A stretch of 64,000 nucleotides of DNA from Nocardiopsis ansamitocini (GCF_030268225.1 NZ_BSQG01000003.1:62001-126000), one strand, 5' to 3'; positions 1 to 9,054 are shown, counted from the first letter of the stretch. Notes: a model not told the origin generated them from the letters alone. Made by a program: numbers and translations.

Positions 1-648
1 GTCCACCACGATGCCGTCCACCTGACCGTTCTCCAGTGCCTTCTTGGCGTCGTCGTTGTTGTTGAAGACCTGGGGATCCGCGGTGGGCGCGATCACCTCC
101 GTGAGCGCGTCCAGGCTGGTCGTGCCGACCTGTGCGCCGAGTGTGGCGTCCTTGAGGTCGGCGATCGACGACGCCTCGGAAATCGCTGAACCGGCCACTG
201 TGATCACGGTCTGTCGGACGTCGTAGTACGGCGACGAGAAGTCCACGGCCTGCTTGCGCTCATCGGTGATGGTGAACTGGTTGATGTCGACGTCGAATGC
301 CTTGGGGCCTGGCTGGATCGCGTTGTTGAACGTCACCGACTCCCAGACCACGTCCGCCTCGGAGTAACCCAGTTCCTCGGCCACGGCGTAGGCCACCGCC
401 GACTCGTACCCCTCACCGTTGGTGGGGTCGTCGTCCACGAACCACGGTGGGTAGGCCGGACTGTCGGTCCCGATCGTGAGGGTGCCGGCCGTGAGCGTCT
501 CCATGCCTTCGGGAGTGCACTCGGTCGCGCCGGCGTCGGCAGCGGGTTCGTCTTCGACGGGAGCGCAGGCCGCTGCCGCCAGCAGGAGCGCTCCGAGCGC
601 GGTGGCGCCGAGCAGACGTGCTGGGGCGGACGGGGGAATGCGGCTCAT
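1..648 (-). CDS. Amino-acid ABC transporter substrate-binding lipoprotein (3' part missing)
   Basis: This is the extracytoplasmic solute receptor of a polar amino-acid or cystine-type ABC importer. It begins at ATG 648 and runs off the left edge, so 216 codons are present. The N-terminus is a lipoprotein signal: an Arg-containing start, a hydrophobic stretch near residues 12-27 and a lipobox ending in Cys28. The mature part has the family-3 solute-binding pattern, including a 'LTIGTD' first strand, 'YPPWF', and the 'FTITDERKQAVDFS' block typical of glutamine/cystine receptors. Membrane and ATPase subunits would be expected beyond the left edge. The upstream region holds a palindrome that may be its operator. 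The family is clear; the ligand cannot be read from the sequence. Confidence 0.88.
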   Translation of the reverse strand, partial: MSRIPPSAPARLLGATALGALLLAAAACAPVEDEPAADAGATECTPEGMETLTAGTLTIGTDSPAYPPWFVDDDPTNGEGYESAVAYAVAEELGYSEADVVWESVTFNNAIQPGPKAFDVDINQFTITDERKQAVDFSSPYYDVRQTVITVAGSAISEASSIADLKDATLGAQVGTTSLDALTEVIAPTADPQVFNNNDDAKKALENGQVDGIVVD

Positions 649-725
649 GGGGTACTCCGGTAATCCAGGAATGCGGCTTCGGCGGGAGGAATGCCGAGAC
701 AAGGGACATTTCTGAGAGTAGACAA

Positions 726-742
726 CCTACTGAGTCAGTGGG
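726..742 (-). promoter_or_regulatory. Palindromic candidate operator upstream of the ABC receptor
   Basis: The core ACTGA-G-TCAGT (729-739) is a perfect 5-bp inverted repeat in the near-palindrome CCTACTGAGTCAGTGGG, about 80 bp upstream of the lipoprotein start. Its position suggests control of the transporter. The regulator is unknown; a sulfur or cysteine-responsive factor is only a guess, based on the likely transporter class. Confidence 0.35.
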
Positions 743-870
743 TATTGCTGTGAAGGCTCGATTTCATCACATCACGTCAGGTGATCAACGGATTTCGGGG
801 GCAGCGGGGGGAAGGACTGCCGAAAAACGCCCTGTGCGGTGTTAGGGGCCAGGCGAGGGGGAGTGGAGGC

Positions 871-906
871 GGGGGTGGTCCAGGTCGTGGTTTCTGTACC
901 ACCCCC
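871..906 (-). terminator. Possible terminator after the secreted hypothetical gene
   Basis: GGGGGTGG (871-878) pairs with CCACCCCC (899-906) across a 20-nt loop. It lies about 180 bp downstream of the gene ending at 1085. There is no U-tract and the loop is long, so the call is tentative. The rest of 649-1084 shows nothing else I can identify. Confidence 0.3.
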
Positions 907-1084
907 GATGCCTGTGGCATGACAGGGCTCCGTCGATCAAGTCACCGTGGTTTCGGCGGTTCCTGACGTCGTGTCGGCGAATTACGGCCTCGGCCGGCTG
1001 CGGCCCTCCCCCGCCGTATTCTCCTCCTTGGCCTCCGAAGAAAAATGTTCGTTCGGCAAGGTTTCCGTCCTGCCGTGGAGGCAC

Positions 1085-1576
1085 TTACAGGTCGGACGTC
1101 ACTCCCCGCGCCGTTGCAGTGAGGTCATCTGCTCCGAACCGTTCCGGGGCCAGTCGCACCGAGACGGCCAGACCCGGTTCCACGAGCCAGAACGCGTGGT
1201 CAGGAGCGATCCCGCCCAGCAAGTCGCCGTGGGAGAACGGCGCGACGTCCCAGGTGTTGGGATCTTGCTCGTGGTACTCGGAAAGGAAGGCCAGCAGAGC
1301 CGCCTGATCGACGAGACGGTCCCCGCGCAGTACCGCCACCGTCAGGTCGACCTGGAAACCGTCGCCGTTGTCGAGCTCGCGTTCCCATACACGAGAGGAG
1401 AAGGCGACCTCCTCCCATTCGTAGGAGAAGTCCGACACCTGGGTGCCGACCCCGGCCGGGACCCAACCGATCGTGAAGCCGTCCAGATTCCCACTGGCCG
1501 GTTCCTCGGCCTGCGCGCCTGTACCCACCATCAAAACCCCTGTGCTCAGCACGATGATTATCAGAATCCGAAGCAT
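1085..1576 (-). CDS. Secreted hypothetical protein
   Basis: A 163-residue protein that I do not recognise. ATG 1576 is chosen because it gives a clean signal peptide (Leu/Ile-rich core at residues 2-16, then a GAQA-type cleavage site near residue 22). The longer upstream frame is Arg/Pro-rich and looks non-coding. The mature part is acidic, has no cysteines, and contains paired aromatic segments ('FSYEWEEVAF', 'FLSEYHEQDPNTWDVAPF'). It is probably exported to the wall or medium. There is no enzymatic motif and no partner gene next to it. Existence is fairly sure; function unknown. Confidence 0.65.
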   Translation of the reverse strand: MLRILIIIVLSTGVLMVGTGAQAEEPASGNLDGFTIGWVPAGVGTQVSDFSYEWEEVAFSSRVWERELDNGDGFQVDLTVAVLRGDRLVDQAALLAFLSEYHEQDPNTWDVAPFSHGDLLGGIAPDHAFWLVEPGLAVSVRLAPERFGADDLTATARGVTSDL

Positions 1577-1722
1577 CCGCACCGCGGCCTCCCGCGTTTG
1601 TCGGGTGCTCCCGTCGACCACCCGCCTACCCTGATATTCGCGGTCGCCACACGCGCTGGTCCGCGATGATTTTTCCGGCTGTGGAAAACTCCGCTCGGGG
1701 CGGGCAGGGGCCGACGTCCTGA

Positions 1723-2793
1723 TCAGCCTTCGTCGATCAGGTACGGATGCGGTGCCGTGTCCACGCTGTCGGGGTAGGGGTCGAACCAGGAGTGGGCGTT
1801 GCGGGCCAGAAAACCCAGTGGGTCCGCCGCTGAGTCGTCGGGGTCGATGGCGTCGAGGTCCTCCAGGTAGAGCCATTCATGATCGTGGTGGGCCTGTGCC
1901 GCGTCGTCGAAGGCCGAGAACATGGTGTTCACGTCCCCGGCGTCCAGGCCGGCCAGGGAGACCAGGATGTCCTTGGCGTTCTCCACGAGCACGTACAGGG
2001 CCAGTGCCTCGGCGGTGGAGGTCGGCCGGGCCCAGCCGGGGCGGGTCAGGCGGGCATAGACCGCAGCCGAGGAGAGCAGGAACTTCTTGGCGAACATGAC
2101 GTCGTAGTGGTGGCGGTAGCGGACCGGCAGGTCATGGAGAACGAACAGCTCGTCGGAGTCGTCGGCAGTCCAGGAGGTGTCGTCCTCGTCCAGCGAGTGG
2201 GCGTCGTCCTCCAGGGTGGTGACGTCCATGAAAAGCTCATCGGTGAGGGCGACGGCCCGGTCGATGAGCGCGCCGGCGGCAAGCAGCCGGGCGTCGTCGA
2301 CGTCGGTCGACGGACCGAAGGAGTCGGCGTCGAAGGCGCGCAGCTGAGGTGCCAGGCCGAGCAGGCGGCGATGTTGGGCGGCGATCTCCTCCGGGGGGAC
2401 GCCGACCACCCCGGAAGCGGGGGCGGTCTCGGAGCCGTCGTGGCTTTCCAGCGCCTCGGCGAGTTCGGCGTCGCTGACCGTTACTTCACACTTGCCGACC
2501 TTCCAGTCGGCCAGCAGCTCGGTGCGCTCCAGGATCTCGTACAGCAGCGCTTCCGCCCCGTTCTCGGCGAAGCTGAGTGCCGGCGCGTCCACCAGCAGTT
2601 CGATCACGGCTCCGCTGGGGTGGGTGTCCAGTTCGTGGTCGTAAGGCGTGATCTCCACGCCGTCAGGGCCCTCTACCGTCGCCACGCGGTCGAGCCACTC
2701 GGCCAGTAGCGCTGCTGCGCCCTGTTGTTGCAGGCCGTCGAGCTCGGCAGAGCCCGCGGGAAGCGACAGCTCGGCGGTGATGCGGTATTCCAA
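1723..2793 (-). CDS. Acidic hypothetical protein, TTG start
   Basis: A 356-residue, strongly acidic cytosolic protein not recognised as a named family. The start is TTG at 2793, supported by a strong ribosome site (GGGGAG) about 8 nt upstream; no ATG lies nearby in frame. The first ~115 residues look like an alpha/beta domain starting 'MEYRITAELSLP'. The rest is largely helical and rich in Asp/Glu, and includes an 'HDLPVRYRHHYDVMFAKKFLL' segment near residue 222. There is no signal peptide, membrane segment or catalytic motif. It lies upstream of the secreted gene on the same strand, separated by about 146 bp, so co-transcription is possible. Confidence 0.7.
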   Translation of the reverse strand: MEYRITAELSLPAGSAELDGLQQQGAAALLAEWLDRVATVEGPDGVEITPYDHELDTHPSGAVIELLVDAPALSFAENGAEALLYEILERTELLADWKVGKCEVTVSDAELAEALESHDGSETAPASGVVGVPPEEIAAQHRRLLGLAPQLRAFDADSFGPSTDVDDARLLAAGALIDRAVALTDELFMDVTTLEDDAHSLDEDDTSWTADDSDELFVLHDLPVRYRHHYDVMFAKKFLLSSAAVYARLTRPGWARPTSTAEALALYVLVENAKDILVSLAGLDAGDVNTMFSAFDDAAQAHHDHEWLYLEDLDAIDPDDSAADPLGFLARNAHSWFDPYPDSVDTAPHPYLIDEG

Positions 2794-3381
2794 GAAAGGC
2801 TCCCCAAGCCGGAACGATAGAAGGAATTAGAGCACGACCGACATCCCGCCCGTGGCGGGACCCGAGTCCTCCCTCCATCTTCGGCCCACTCGGCGCTTTT
2901 AGCCGCATTGGCGGCCTTCTCGGGTGAGCCGGACGAGTGGGAGGACACGATCCCGGTGTCCGGGGAAGTGGGTGCCCCGGGAGCCGAAGCAATGGTGGGC
3001 TGTGCGAAAGACGCTTGTCAAAGACTTCTTGGCAAATATTGGCCGTCCAGAGAGCCGAAGGCGCGTTCCTCGCTGCCCGAAACCAGGGGAGTCGCCCCGG
3101 ACGGGTTGTACGGACAGAAGATTTTCGGCCGCCCGGGACCGCTGTCGGACGATGGGAGGGGAGAGCGGTCCGGTCGGCGTGTTTTCACCCGGTACCGGCC
3201 CCTTGTCGATGAGCCGGCGCGTGGCCGGACGGTGCCCCGGACGATCAGGCATGTGCTTCTTCGTGCTCCGGGTGAAAGCAGGCACATCCGCTGGGAGAGC
3301 GGATGGGAACGTCGCGACCCCCTGCCAAGAGTCGGGCCGGTGTCGAGCCGGGGCACCGTACGGATGTCCTGTACGACCGTT
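2794..3381. other. Gene-free stretch
   Basis: About 590 bp without a convincing gene. Open frames here exist on both strands but are Arg/Pro/Gly-rich, overlap one another and lack ribosome sites. The region must hold the promoter of the TTG-start gene. A short AT-richer patch lies around 3015-3045. I see no repeat or RNA gene. Confidence 0.5.
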
Positions 3382-3415
3382 GCCGGCTGCCCCGACCAGG
3401 GGCGGGGCAGCCGGC
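3382..3415 (-). terminator. Strong hairpin terminator
   Basis: A perfect 13-bp stem: GCCGGCTGCCCCG (3382-3394) pairs with CGGGGCAGCCGGC (3403-3415) around an 8-nt loop. It starts 5 nt beyond the stop of the gene ending at 3420. There is no U-tract, as is usual in high-GC actinomycetes. Confidence 0.75.
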
Positions 3416-3419
3416 GTTC

Positions 3420-4115
3420 TCACGAAGAGGCGGGAAGGAGCAGTGTTGTGGCATGCCGACCGAGCGGGGTGAGCGCGCAGCGTTCGCCGACATCGAGGTC
3501 ATAGTCGTGGCGGACCAGGTTCAACGACCCCAACAGTGACACCGCGACCTCAACGCTTGAACGGGGCAGACCTTCCCGCCCGGACGCCTCCACGAACTCC
3601 GAGACCGCCACCCCGTTCTCCCCGGATTCGGTGAGCAGGGACAACAGGTGTTCCACCAGCGGTTGGGCAACCCGGTGGTAGATCCGGACGTCGCGCTGGC
3701 GCCACAGCAGGGGAAGTCGCTCCACGGCCATTCGCCACAACCGCGCCGCGTCCCTGGGCATCCGGACGTACTCCGGGCCGGGTATCACCCAGCCGTGTTG
3801 GCGATGTCCGCCGCCTGGTCGGCGTTCGTTGCGATCCACCACCATTTCCAGTACCCGCGCCTCCAACGCGAACGCCAGCAGTGGCGCCGCATCCCCCATC
3901 TCGCACTCGGGGGGTTCGGTGGCGACGTCGTCATCCTCCACCCACGCACCGATGCTCAAAGGGACGTATTCCCGCACGCCCGCAGCCGTCCCCACCTGAT
4001 CGCGGGAGACCTCCCGACGATCGCCCACCCAGCGCAGGAAAGCCCGCATTCGCTCCACGAACAAACACGTCGTGGCTGCTTCCACCAACGCCCGATCCCG
4101 GCCGCTCACACCCAT
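3420..4115 (-). CDS. Hypothetical helical protein with winged-helix-like C-terminus
   Basis: A 231-residue protein. ATG 4115 is preferred over ATG 4151 because a strong ribosome site (GGGAGG) precedes it by 6 nt. The N-terminal third ('RAFLRWVGDRREVSRDQVGTA') resembles the start of a family of actinobacterial helical hypothetical proteins that begin with a repeated 'WVGxGRxLT' module. The C-terminal ~80 residues read like a winged helix ending 'LTPLGRHA'. The next gene upstream (4289-5998) carries a similar 'LTPLGEWA' element, so the two may be distant relatives or work together. No catalytic residues or membrane segments are seen. Function unknown. Confidence 0.65.
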   Translation of the reverse strand: MGVSGRDRALVEAATTCLFVERMRAFLRWVGDRREVSRDQVGTAAGVREYVPLSIGAWVEDDDVATEPPECEMGDAAPLLAFALEARVLEMVVDRNERRPGGGHRQHGWVIPGPEYVRMPRDAARLWRMAVERLPLLWRQRDVRIYHRVAQPLVEHLLSLLTESGENGVAVSEFVEASGREGLPRSSVEVAVSLLGSLNLVRHDYDLDVGERCALTPLGRHATTLLLPASS

Positions 4116-4238
4116 CCGACCCCTCCCAGACTCGTCGAACACCCGCCGCATCAGGCGGATAACCCACGGTAAACAGGTGAGGTGGGGCGAAAGGCAGGGA
4201 AAAAGAAATCTGTGGACAACCCGAGCGGGTTCCCCCGA

Positions 4239-4272
4239 GGACCGGGAACGGCGACCATGCCGTTCCCGGTCC
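4239..4272 (-). terminator. Hairpin terminator
   Basis: A 14-bp perfect stem, GGACCGGGAACGGC (4239-4252) with GCCGTTCCCGGTCC (4259-4272), and a 6-nt loop. It lies 16 nt past the stop of the gene ending at 4289. It would separate that gene from the one starting at 4115. Confidence 0.75.
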
Positions 4273-4288
4273 CTTCCCGAGGGTCGGA

Positions 4289-5998
4289 TCAGCCGCGGCG
4301 GTCCTGTCCGCTCTGGTAGCGGTACAGCGTCGTGCGCGCCTCCTTGCGGAGCGCGGGGTCGGGGTGGTTCTCACCCAGCCAGGTGAGCAGGAACCCGGTC
4401 TCGGGGTGACGGAGCATCCGCGCCAGATCGAAGAGGGACGTGCCGTCGTTGCCCACGTTCACCGGAAGCTCCTGGATCTGCTCGTCGCCGAGCATCCCCA
4501 TGCGTGCCAGGGCCGCGATTCCGTCGATCATCACCCAGGACAGGTCTTCGGCCTCCAGGTCCGACTCCTTGGCGAAGCCGGCGTCGAACAGCCAGACACG
4601 GGCCTGGTGACCAAAGTCGTGGTCGTCGCGCAGCGCCTCGTAAACGGGGTGTGCGGCAGAGGGGTGCTCGGCCGTGACGGCACGCACCGCGGCGCGATGG
4701 GTGGAGTCGTCGGTGCGTCGGGCGACCTCCACCAGTTCCCGCATCGCCGCTTCCTCGTCGCGCTCGGCGATCCAGGAGTCCAGGTCGGTCTCGCTCAGTG
4801 CTTCGCCGGCAGCAGCGCGCTCCACCAGAACCTCGGCGGACTCGCCCATCAGCTCGTCGAAGTCGCGGATCGTGTAGTCCTCGGCCGTGAGCTCCTCCAG
4901 CCCGGCCCACTCGCCCAGCGGGGTCAGCCGGTAGACCGGCTCTCCCGCAAGTTCGGCGTCCTCACCCGAGGTCGCCCCCTCGACGGCGCCGAGGCGTTCC
5001 AGCTCGGTGAGCACCAGCCCGACGGCCTCGGTGAACTTCGCCTCCTGCTTGGGGCTCATCCGGAACTCGTCGTCGAGCTGGTCGCCGAGCTCGGCCACCA
5101 TCTCCACGACGATCGACGCGGGCAACGCGAGCCGCTCGATGAACAACGAGGTCAGGACCGATCCGGTGAACTCGTCGGAGGCCAGTCCGAAGTAGGCCTC
5201 GAACCCGTCCTCGTCCAGGTTCAACCGCTCGGCGAGTGCTTCGCCGACGGCGTCGTAGGCCATCAACCACGCCTCTGCCGCGTCCTCGGGAAGTTCCTCG
5301 GGGGCGAGCTCGCGCAGCCGGACGATGGTCGGGGCAGCCGTGATCGCGGCGTCCAGTTCCGCGTCCTCCAGCAACCGCGGCGCCCGCCAGGTGTACCCCG
5401 CCCGCCCGGGACCGGCGAGAAGGGACTTGGGGCCCTCCTCCTCGCCCGCAGCGATCGCGGCCACCAGGTCGTCGTCCACCGCGATCGCCCCGGCCTCGAC
5501 CTTCGCCTCGAAGTCCGCGATCTGCTCGGGGTCGTCGATCTCGAAGCCCAGGTCGTCCATCACACAGTGCATGTAAGCGGCGACCCGGTGTTCGGCGGGG
5601 TCGTCGATCGCGTGCTGGTAGGCATCGGCGAGCCGGTCCACCATGCCCAGCAGATCCTCGCGCGCGTCCGATCGCCGGTCCAGCAGGTCCTCCTCGTTGA
5701 GGAAGCCCAGCCAGGAGTCCAAGGCGGTGCGGACCTCGGCGGTCCGGACAGCGGAGCGGCCGCTCTCGGCCGGCAGCCAGTCCAGCAGGAGCGACACCAC
5801 GTCGGCGGTGCTCCACCTGGCCAGCAGCCCGTCCCCACCCTTGTCGGGAGCGCCGTACTTGAAGTCCAGGAGCAGTTCGAGCGCGCGCCGGGACACGTTC
5901 AGCCCCCGCTTGCGCCCGTAGTCGAGTACCCGGGGTATGAACAGAGCCCGGTACTCGTCGAACGTGTCTTGATCGGCGTTCGTGAACACCAAGCGCAT
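4289..5998 (-). CDS. Large acidic helical hypothetical protein
   Basis: A 569-residue, very acidic, mostly helical cytosolic protein. ATG 5998 begins 'MRLVFTNADQDTFDEYRALF'; the frame upstream is Arg-rich and non-coding. There are no membrane segments or signal peptide. Repeating ~30-residue helical units toward the C-terminus ('AHPVYEALRDDHDFGHQARVW') suggest an armadillo/HEAT-like scaffold. A central 'YRLTPLGEWAG' element resembles the end of the neighbouring 231-residue protein. I recognise no enzyme motif. The ribosome site is weak (AGG about 14 nt upstream). It is probably monocistronic, given the terminator behind it. Confidence 0.7.
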   Translation of the reverse strand: MRLVFTNADQDTFDEYRALFIPRVLDYGRKRGLNVSRRALELLLDFKYGAPDKGGDGLLARWSTADVVSLLLDWLPAESGRSAVRTAEVRTALDSWLGFLNEEDLLDRRSDAREDLLGMVDRLADAYQHAIDDPAEHRVAAYMHCVMDDLGFEIDDPEQIADFEAKVEAGAIAVDDDLVAAIAAGEEEGPKSLLAGPGRAGYTWRAPRLLEDAELDAAITAAPTIVRLRELAPEELPEDAAEAWLMAYDAVGEALAERLNLDEDGFEAYFGLASDEFTGSVLTSLFIERLALPASIVVEMVAELGDQLDDEFRMSPKQEAKFTEAVGLVLTELERLGAVEGATSGEDAELAGEPVYRLTPLGEWAGLEELTAEDYTIRDFDELMGESAEVLVERAAAGEALSETDLDSWIAERDEEAAMRELVEVARRTDDSTHRAAVRAVTAEHPSAAHPVYEALRDDHDFGHQARVWLFDAGFAKESDLEAEDLSWVMIDGIAALARMGMLGDEQIQELPVNVGNDGTSLFDLARMLRHPETGFLLTWLGENHPDPALRKEARTTLYRYQSGQDRRG

Positions 5999-6139
5999 GA
6001 GAGACGACCAACCTGATCGGAGACGGCGGAGGGGGACGGGGGAGCGGGCCCGGGGGACCGCGCCTGTCAAGACGTTGCGCGGCCGGGGTGCTTCACCGGC
6101 GGCCACCACGAACTTTACCGCCCGATCCCCCGCGCTCCA

Positions 6140-6589
6140 CTACTGTTCGCCGCCCTTGCGCCTCCCCGTGGGCCGGCCGCAGTGCGCTGCGCGTTCCCCG
6201 TCGCTCATCGGCGTGCTCGACTGGGGCACCGTTCCGCTCTGCTCGTCGGCCGGACCGGTGGCCTCGAACGGCACGTACCAGTAGTAGTGGCCGTGGAAGC
6301 GGCTGCCGAGGCGCATCTCGTACTGTCCGGCCACCCACTCCATCCGCGGAGCGCGTTCGACCCAGCCGACCTCCTTGGGGCCGGTGTCGACGTTGGTCGT
6401 CTGGCTCTCGGTGTGCGAGCTTTCCCAGGTCTCCCGGTAGGTCTGCTCATAGCTCACGGAGAACACCGTGCCGAATCCGGCCTCGGCGGTCATGGAGACG
6501 CCGACACTGTTGCTCTGTCCGGTCGCCTCCGACCAGGCGACGTCGGACCACTGGACGCCGTCGGTGCAGTTGTAGACGGAAGTTCGCAC
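6140..6589 (-). pseudogene. 5'-truncated remnant of a secreted protein gene
   Basis: From GTG 6589 (149 codons) the frame encodes a coherent C-terminal domain rich in Ser, Thr, Tyr and Trp: 'VYNCTDGVQWSDVAWSEATG', then beta-strand-like repeats ('VGVSMTAEAGFGTVFSVSYEQTYRETW', 'HGHYYWYVPFEATGP'). Its composition differs from the Arg-rich shadow frames and resembles secreted beta-rich proteins, some of them pore-forming. There is no start with a ribosome site, no signal peptide, and the frame runs straight back into the helicase gene. The last ~25 residues are basic and may lie beyond the original end. I read it as a relic whose 5' part has been lost. A short intact gene starting at GTG 6589 is the alternative. 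Confidence 0.5.
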
Positions 6590-6675
6590 GGTGCGCGTCC
6601 CCCGCTCAATGGGCAAGCCCCGTGACGTCCGTCTCGCGCCCGCCCCGGATCGGGCGCCGTCGAGGGCCGTGCGGC

Positions 6676-8814
6676 TCAGCCCACCGGCAAGAACGGGCTG
6701 GGCTCCCCGTGCCAGCTCACGTACAGCGACTCGCGTGCCCGGGTGCAGGCCACGTAGAGCAGGCTGCGTTGCGCTGCGAGGTCGGAGCGGTGCTGGTTCT
6801 CGTCCAGTTCTGGGCCGGTGACGTGTTCCATCAGGGGAAGTGCCCCGGCCGTCGCACCGAATACGGCGATCGCGCGGAACTCCAGGCCCTTCACCCCGTG
6901 CATCGTGGTCACCCGGACGGTGCCGGCAGAGTCGTCCACGGTGTGGTGCTGGGGGTTGAACCGCGCGACGGGAAGGCCGCGGGAGCGAAGAAACCCGACG
7001 ACCTCGGTGAGGACCTTGCGGGTTCGGGTGGTTACGCAGATGTCGCCAGGGGCGACGCCGTCGGCCAACCACCCCCGCAGTTGCCGTTCGAGAGCGGCCA
7101 GCTCGCCGGCCGGATCCGCGGCTCCGCAAAGAACCGGAGGGTTTCCGCGAAGGAGTGAGCGGGTGGAGCCGGGGGCCTCGGGTGCACTCGTGCCCAGCTC
7201 GTGCACGCTCTGGCCGCGCATGATCTGGTCCGCCCAGGTCAGGATCTCGGTCGTGGTGCGGTAGTTCACGCGCAGCGGGTAGGAGCGTCCCACGATCCTG
7301 ATGCCGAGCTGTTTGAAGGAGACCGTGTTGTCGTAGATGCGCTGGCGGTTGTCGCCGGCGATGAACATGTCGTTGCGCCCGGGAGACACCGCTGCGCGCA
7401 GTGTCCGCCACTGGGCCGGGTGCAGGTCCTGCCCCTCGTCCACCACGACGTTGCTGTAGGGCCGTTCCGCGCGCTCGTCGAGAATGCGTGCCGCCTCCGC
7501 GTGCAGTTCCACCGTCGGCAACTGCTTGGTGCGCCGCAGCCAGGCGCGCGCCGTCGCGATGGCGTTCCACACCTCGCGCCGTTGGTCCACGGTCAACGGG
7601 GTGGAACGTCCGCGCCGGGCGTCGGGGTCGAGGTAGCCCTCGACGGTGGTGATTCCCTGGGCCATCACCACGTGTCGGTACTCCTGGAACACGAAGTCGG
7701 CCGACCACAAAAGCCCTTGTTTCCCGACGACGTTGGCGAACAGGCCGCGCGCGTCGGCGTCGCGGCGCATGCTCACGTCGGGGTGCTGCGCACGCACCAC
7801 GTCCAGCGCCAGCTTGTCGGCGGTGATCACGTCGACGTCGGCGCGCAGCTCCTCGCCCACCAAGAGGGCCAGATCCCTGCGGATCGACTCCACGAGGGCG
7901 TTGGTGAACGTCGTCAGCAACACCTTGCCGCCCAGCGGAAGATTCTCGGCCAGATACTTGACGCGGTGCAGTGCCACCACGGTCTTGCCGGTGCCGGGCC
8001 CGCCCGACACCATCGCGGGGCCGCTGAAGGCGGGGCGGTAGGCCAGCGAGCGTTGGGTCGGGTGCAGGAACACCCGCCAGGCGTCGAACTCCCTGCCGAG
8101 GACGTCATCGACTTCCTCGTCGTCCTTGACCAGACGGACCCGGTGCCGGGTGTTGCGGATGGCGGCGTCGTAGTCGTCGGGCGGGACGGTCCGACCGCCG
8201 GCCGCTGCCCGCCGGGGCAGCACGACCTCGTTCATCACCTGGTCGACAGGCATCCCCTCGGCCAGGTGGATCAGCACCTCGTACTGGTCCTGCGGGACGG
8301 CGGGCCCCCAATCGGCCAGTTCGTCCCGGGTGGACAGGGTCCGGCAGAACCGGATGATCTCCGAGTCCACCCCCAACTGCCGCAGGGCCTCGTCACTGAC
8401 CCCGCTGAACAGCGCGGGGTCTGCCTCCGGCCGGGCCCCCGGAGCGACGGAACGCTCCTCCAGCGCGGTGGCATCGCGCCGTTCGAGTGTGCCCATCACC
8501 GTGTTGACGTCGTGGCGCTGGTCGGATGCCCATTCCTCCGCACTCTCCCGCGGCAGCAGGTGCACCAGGAGGAAGGTCTCGCCCGATTCCGGAGCCAACA
8601 TCACCCCCGTCCAGCTGTCGCTGATACGGAACGTCCGGATCCGTGGATCCTGCCCGGCGGGCAGTGCCTGGATGCGGAGGTCGGGGTGCGCCAGCAGCGC
8701 GCGCAACGACAACTCCCTGAACTTCCGGGTCACCGCCGCAAGGCGTTCCCGGGTGGGGCGGTCCAATTTGTCGTACTGCGCAAGGCACGTCGAGTCGATG
8801 GCCAGCTGCGGCAT
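6676..8814 (-). CDS. UvrD/Rep-type helicase with RelE/ParE-like N-terminal domain
   Basis: A 712-residue superfamily 1 helicase, predicted to act in DNA repair or stress. ATG 8814 starts 'MPQLAIDSTCLAQYDKLDRP'. Residues 1-105 resemble the RelE/ParE toxin fold ('DPRIRTFRISDSWTGVMLAP'). A linker follows, then the helicase core: Walker A 'SGGPGTGKT' with Lys277, 'FTNALVESI', Walker B-like 'VVVDEGQDLHPAQW', 'DNRQRIY', 'RVNYRTTTEIL', and motif VI 'LLYVACTRARESLYVSWHG'. The Q of 'DEGQD' is present. The gene is transcribed away from the oxidoreductase at 9055 through a ~240-bp spacer. This toxin-like/helicase layout is known from other actinomycetes, and its biological role is unclear. Confidence 0.88.
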   Translation of the reverse strand: MPQLAIDSTCLAQYDKLDRPTRERLAAVTRKFRELSLRALLAHPDLRIQALPAGQDPRIRTFRISDSWTGVMLAPESGETFLLVHLLPRESAEEWASDQRHDVNTVMGTLERRDATALEERSVAPGARPEADPALFSGVSDEALRQLGVDSEIIRFCRTLSTRDELADWGPAVPQDQYEVLIHLAEGMPVDQVMNEVVLPRRAAAGGRTVPPDDYDAAIRNTRHRVRLVKDDEEVDDVLGREFDAWRVFLHPTQRSLAYRPAFSGPAMVSGGPGTGKTVVALHRVKYLAENLPLGGKVLLTTFTNALVESIRRDLALLVGEELRADVDVITADKLALDVVRAQHPDVSMRRDADARGLFANVVGKQGLLWSADFVFQEYRHVVMAQGITTVEGYLDPDARRGRSTPLTVDQRREVWNAIATARAWLRRTKQLPTVELHAEAARILDERAERPYSNVVVDEGQDLHPAQWRTLRAAVSPGRNDMFIAGDNRQRIYDNTVSFKQLGIRIVGRSYPLRVNYRTTTEILTWADQIMRGQSVHELGTSAPEAPGSTRSLLRGNPPVLCGAADPAGELAALERQLRGWLADGVAPGDICVTTRTRKVLTEVVGFLRSRGLPVARFNPQHHTVDDSAGTVRVTTMHGVKGLEFRAIAVFGATAGALPLMEHVTGPELDENQHRSDLAAQRSLLYVACTRARESLYVSWHGEPSPFLPVG

Positions 8815-9054
8815 GAGCCTCCTTCGCTCGCGGACGCGTATTCGTCCAGGACCCCGCAGGGTCATGTTTCCCCGCACCTTGGTCCTTTGATCATTTAGCA
8901 CCCGGTAATGACAAGAAGGCCGGATACGGCCACGTCGAACGGGCACTAGTCCGGTCGTGCGGACAACCGGCCGAAGCGACGGGAATTCCTCGTCGGCGCG
9001 GCGCTGTTGCCCACAGCCGTACACCGATGACGGAGAACGAACGAGGGAGCGGTT

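Noticed and set aside
2899-3423. 174-codon minus-strand frame in the gap
   Set aside because: Shadow-like composition, overlaps the terminator at 3382-3415, no ribosome site.
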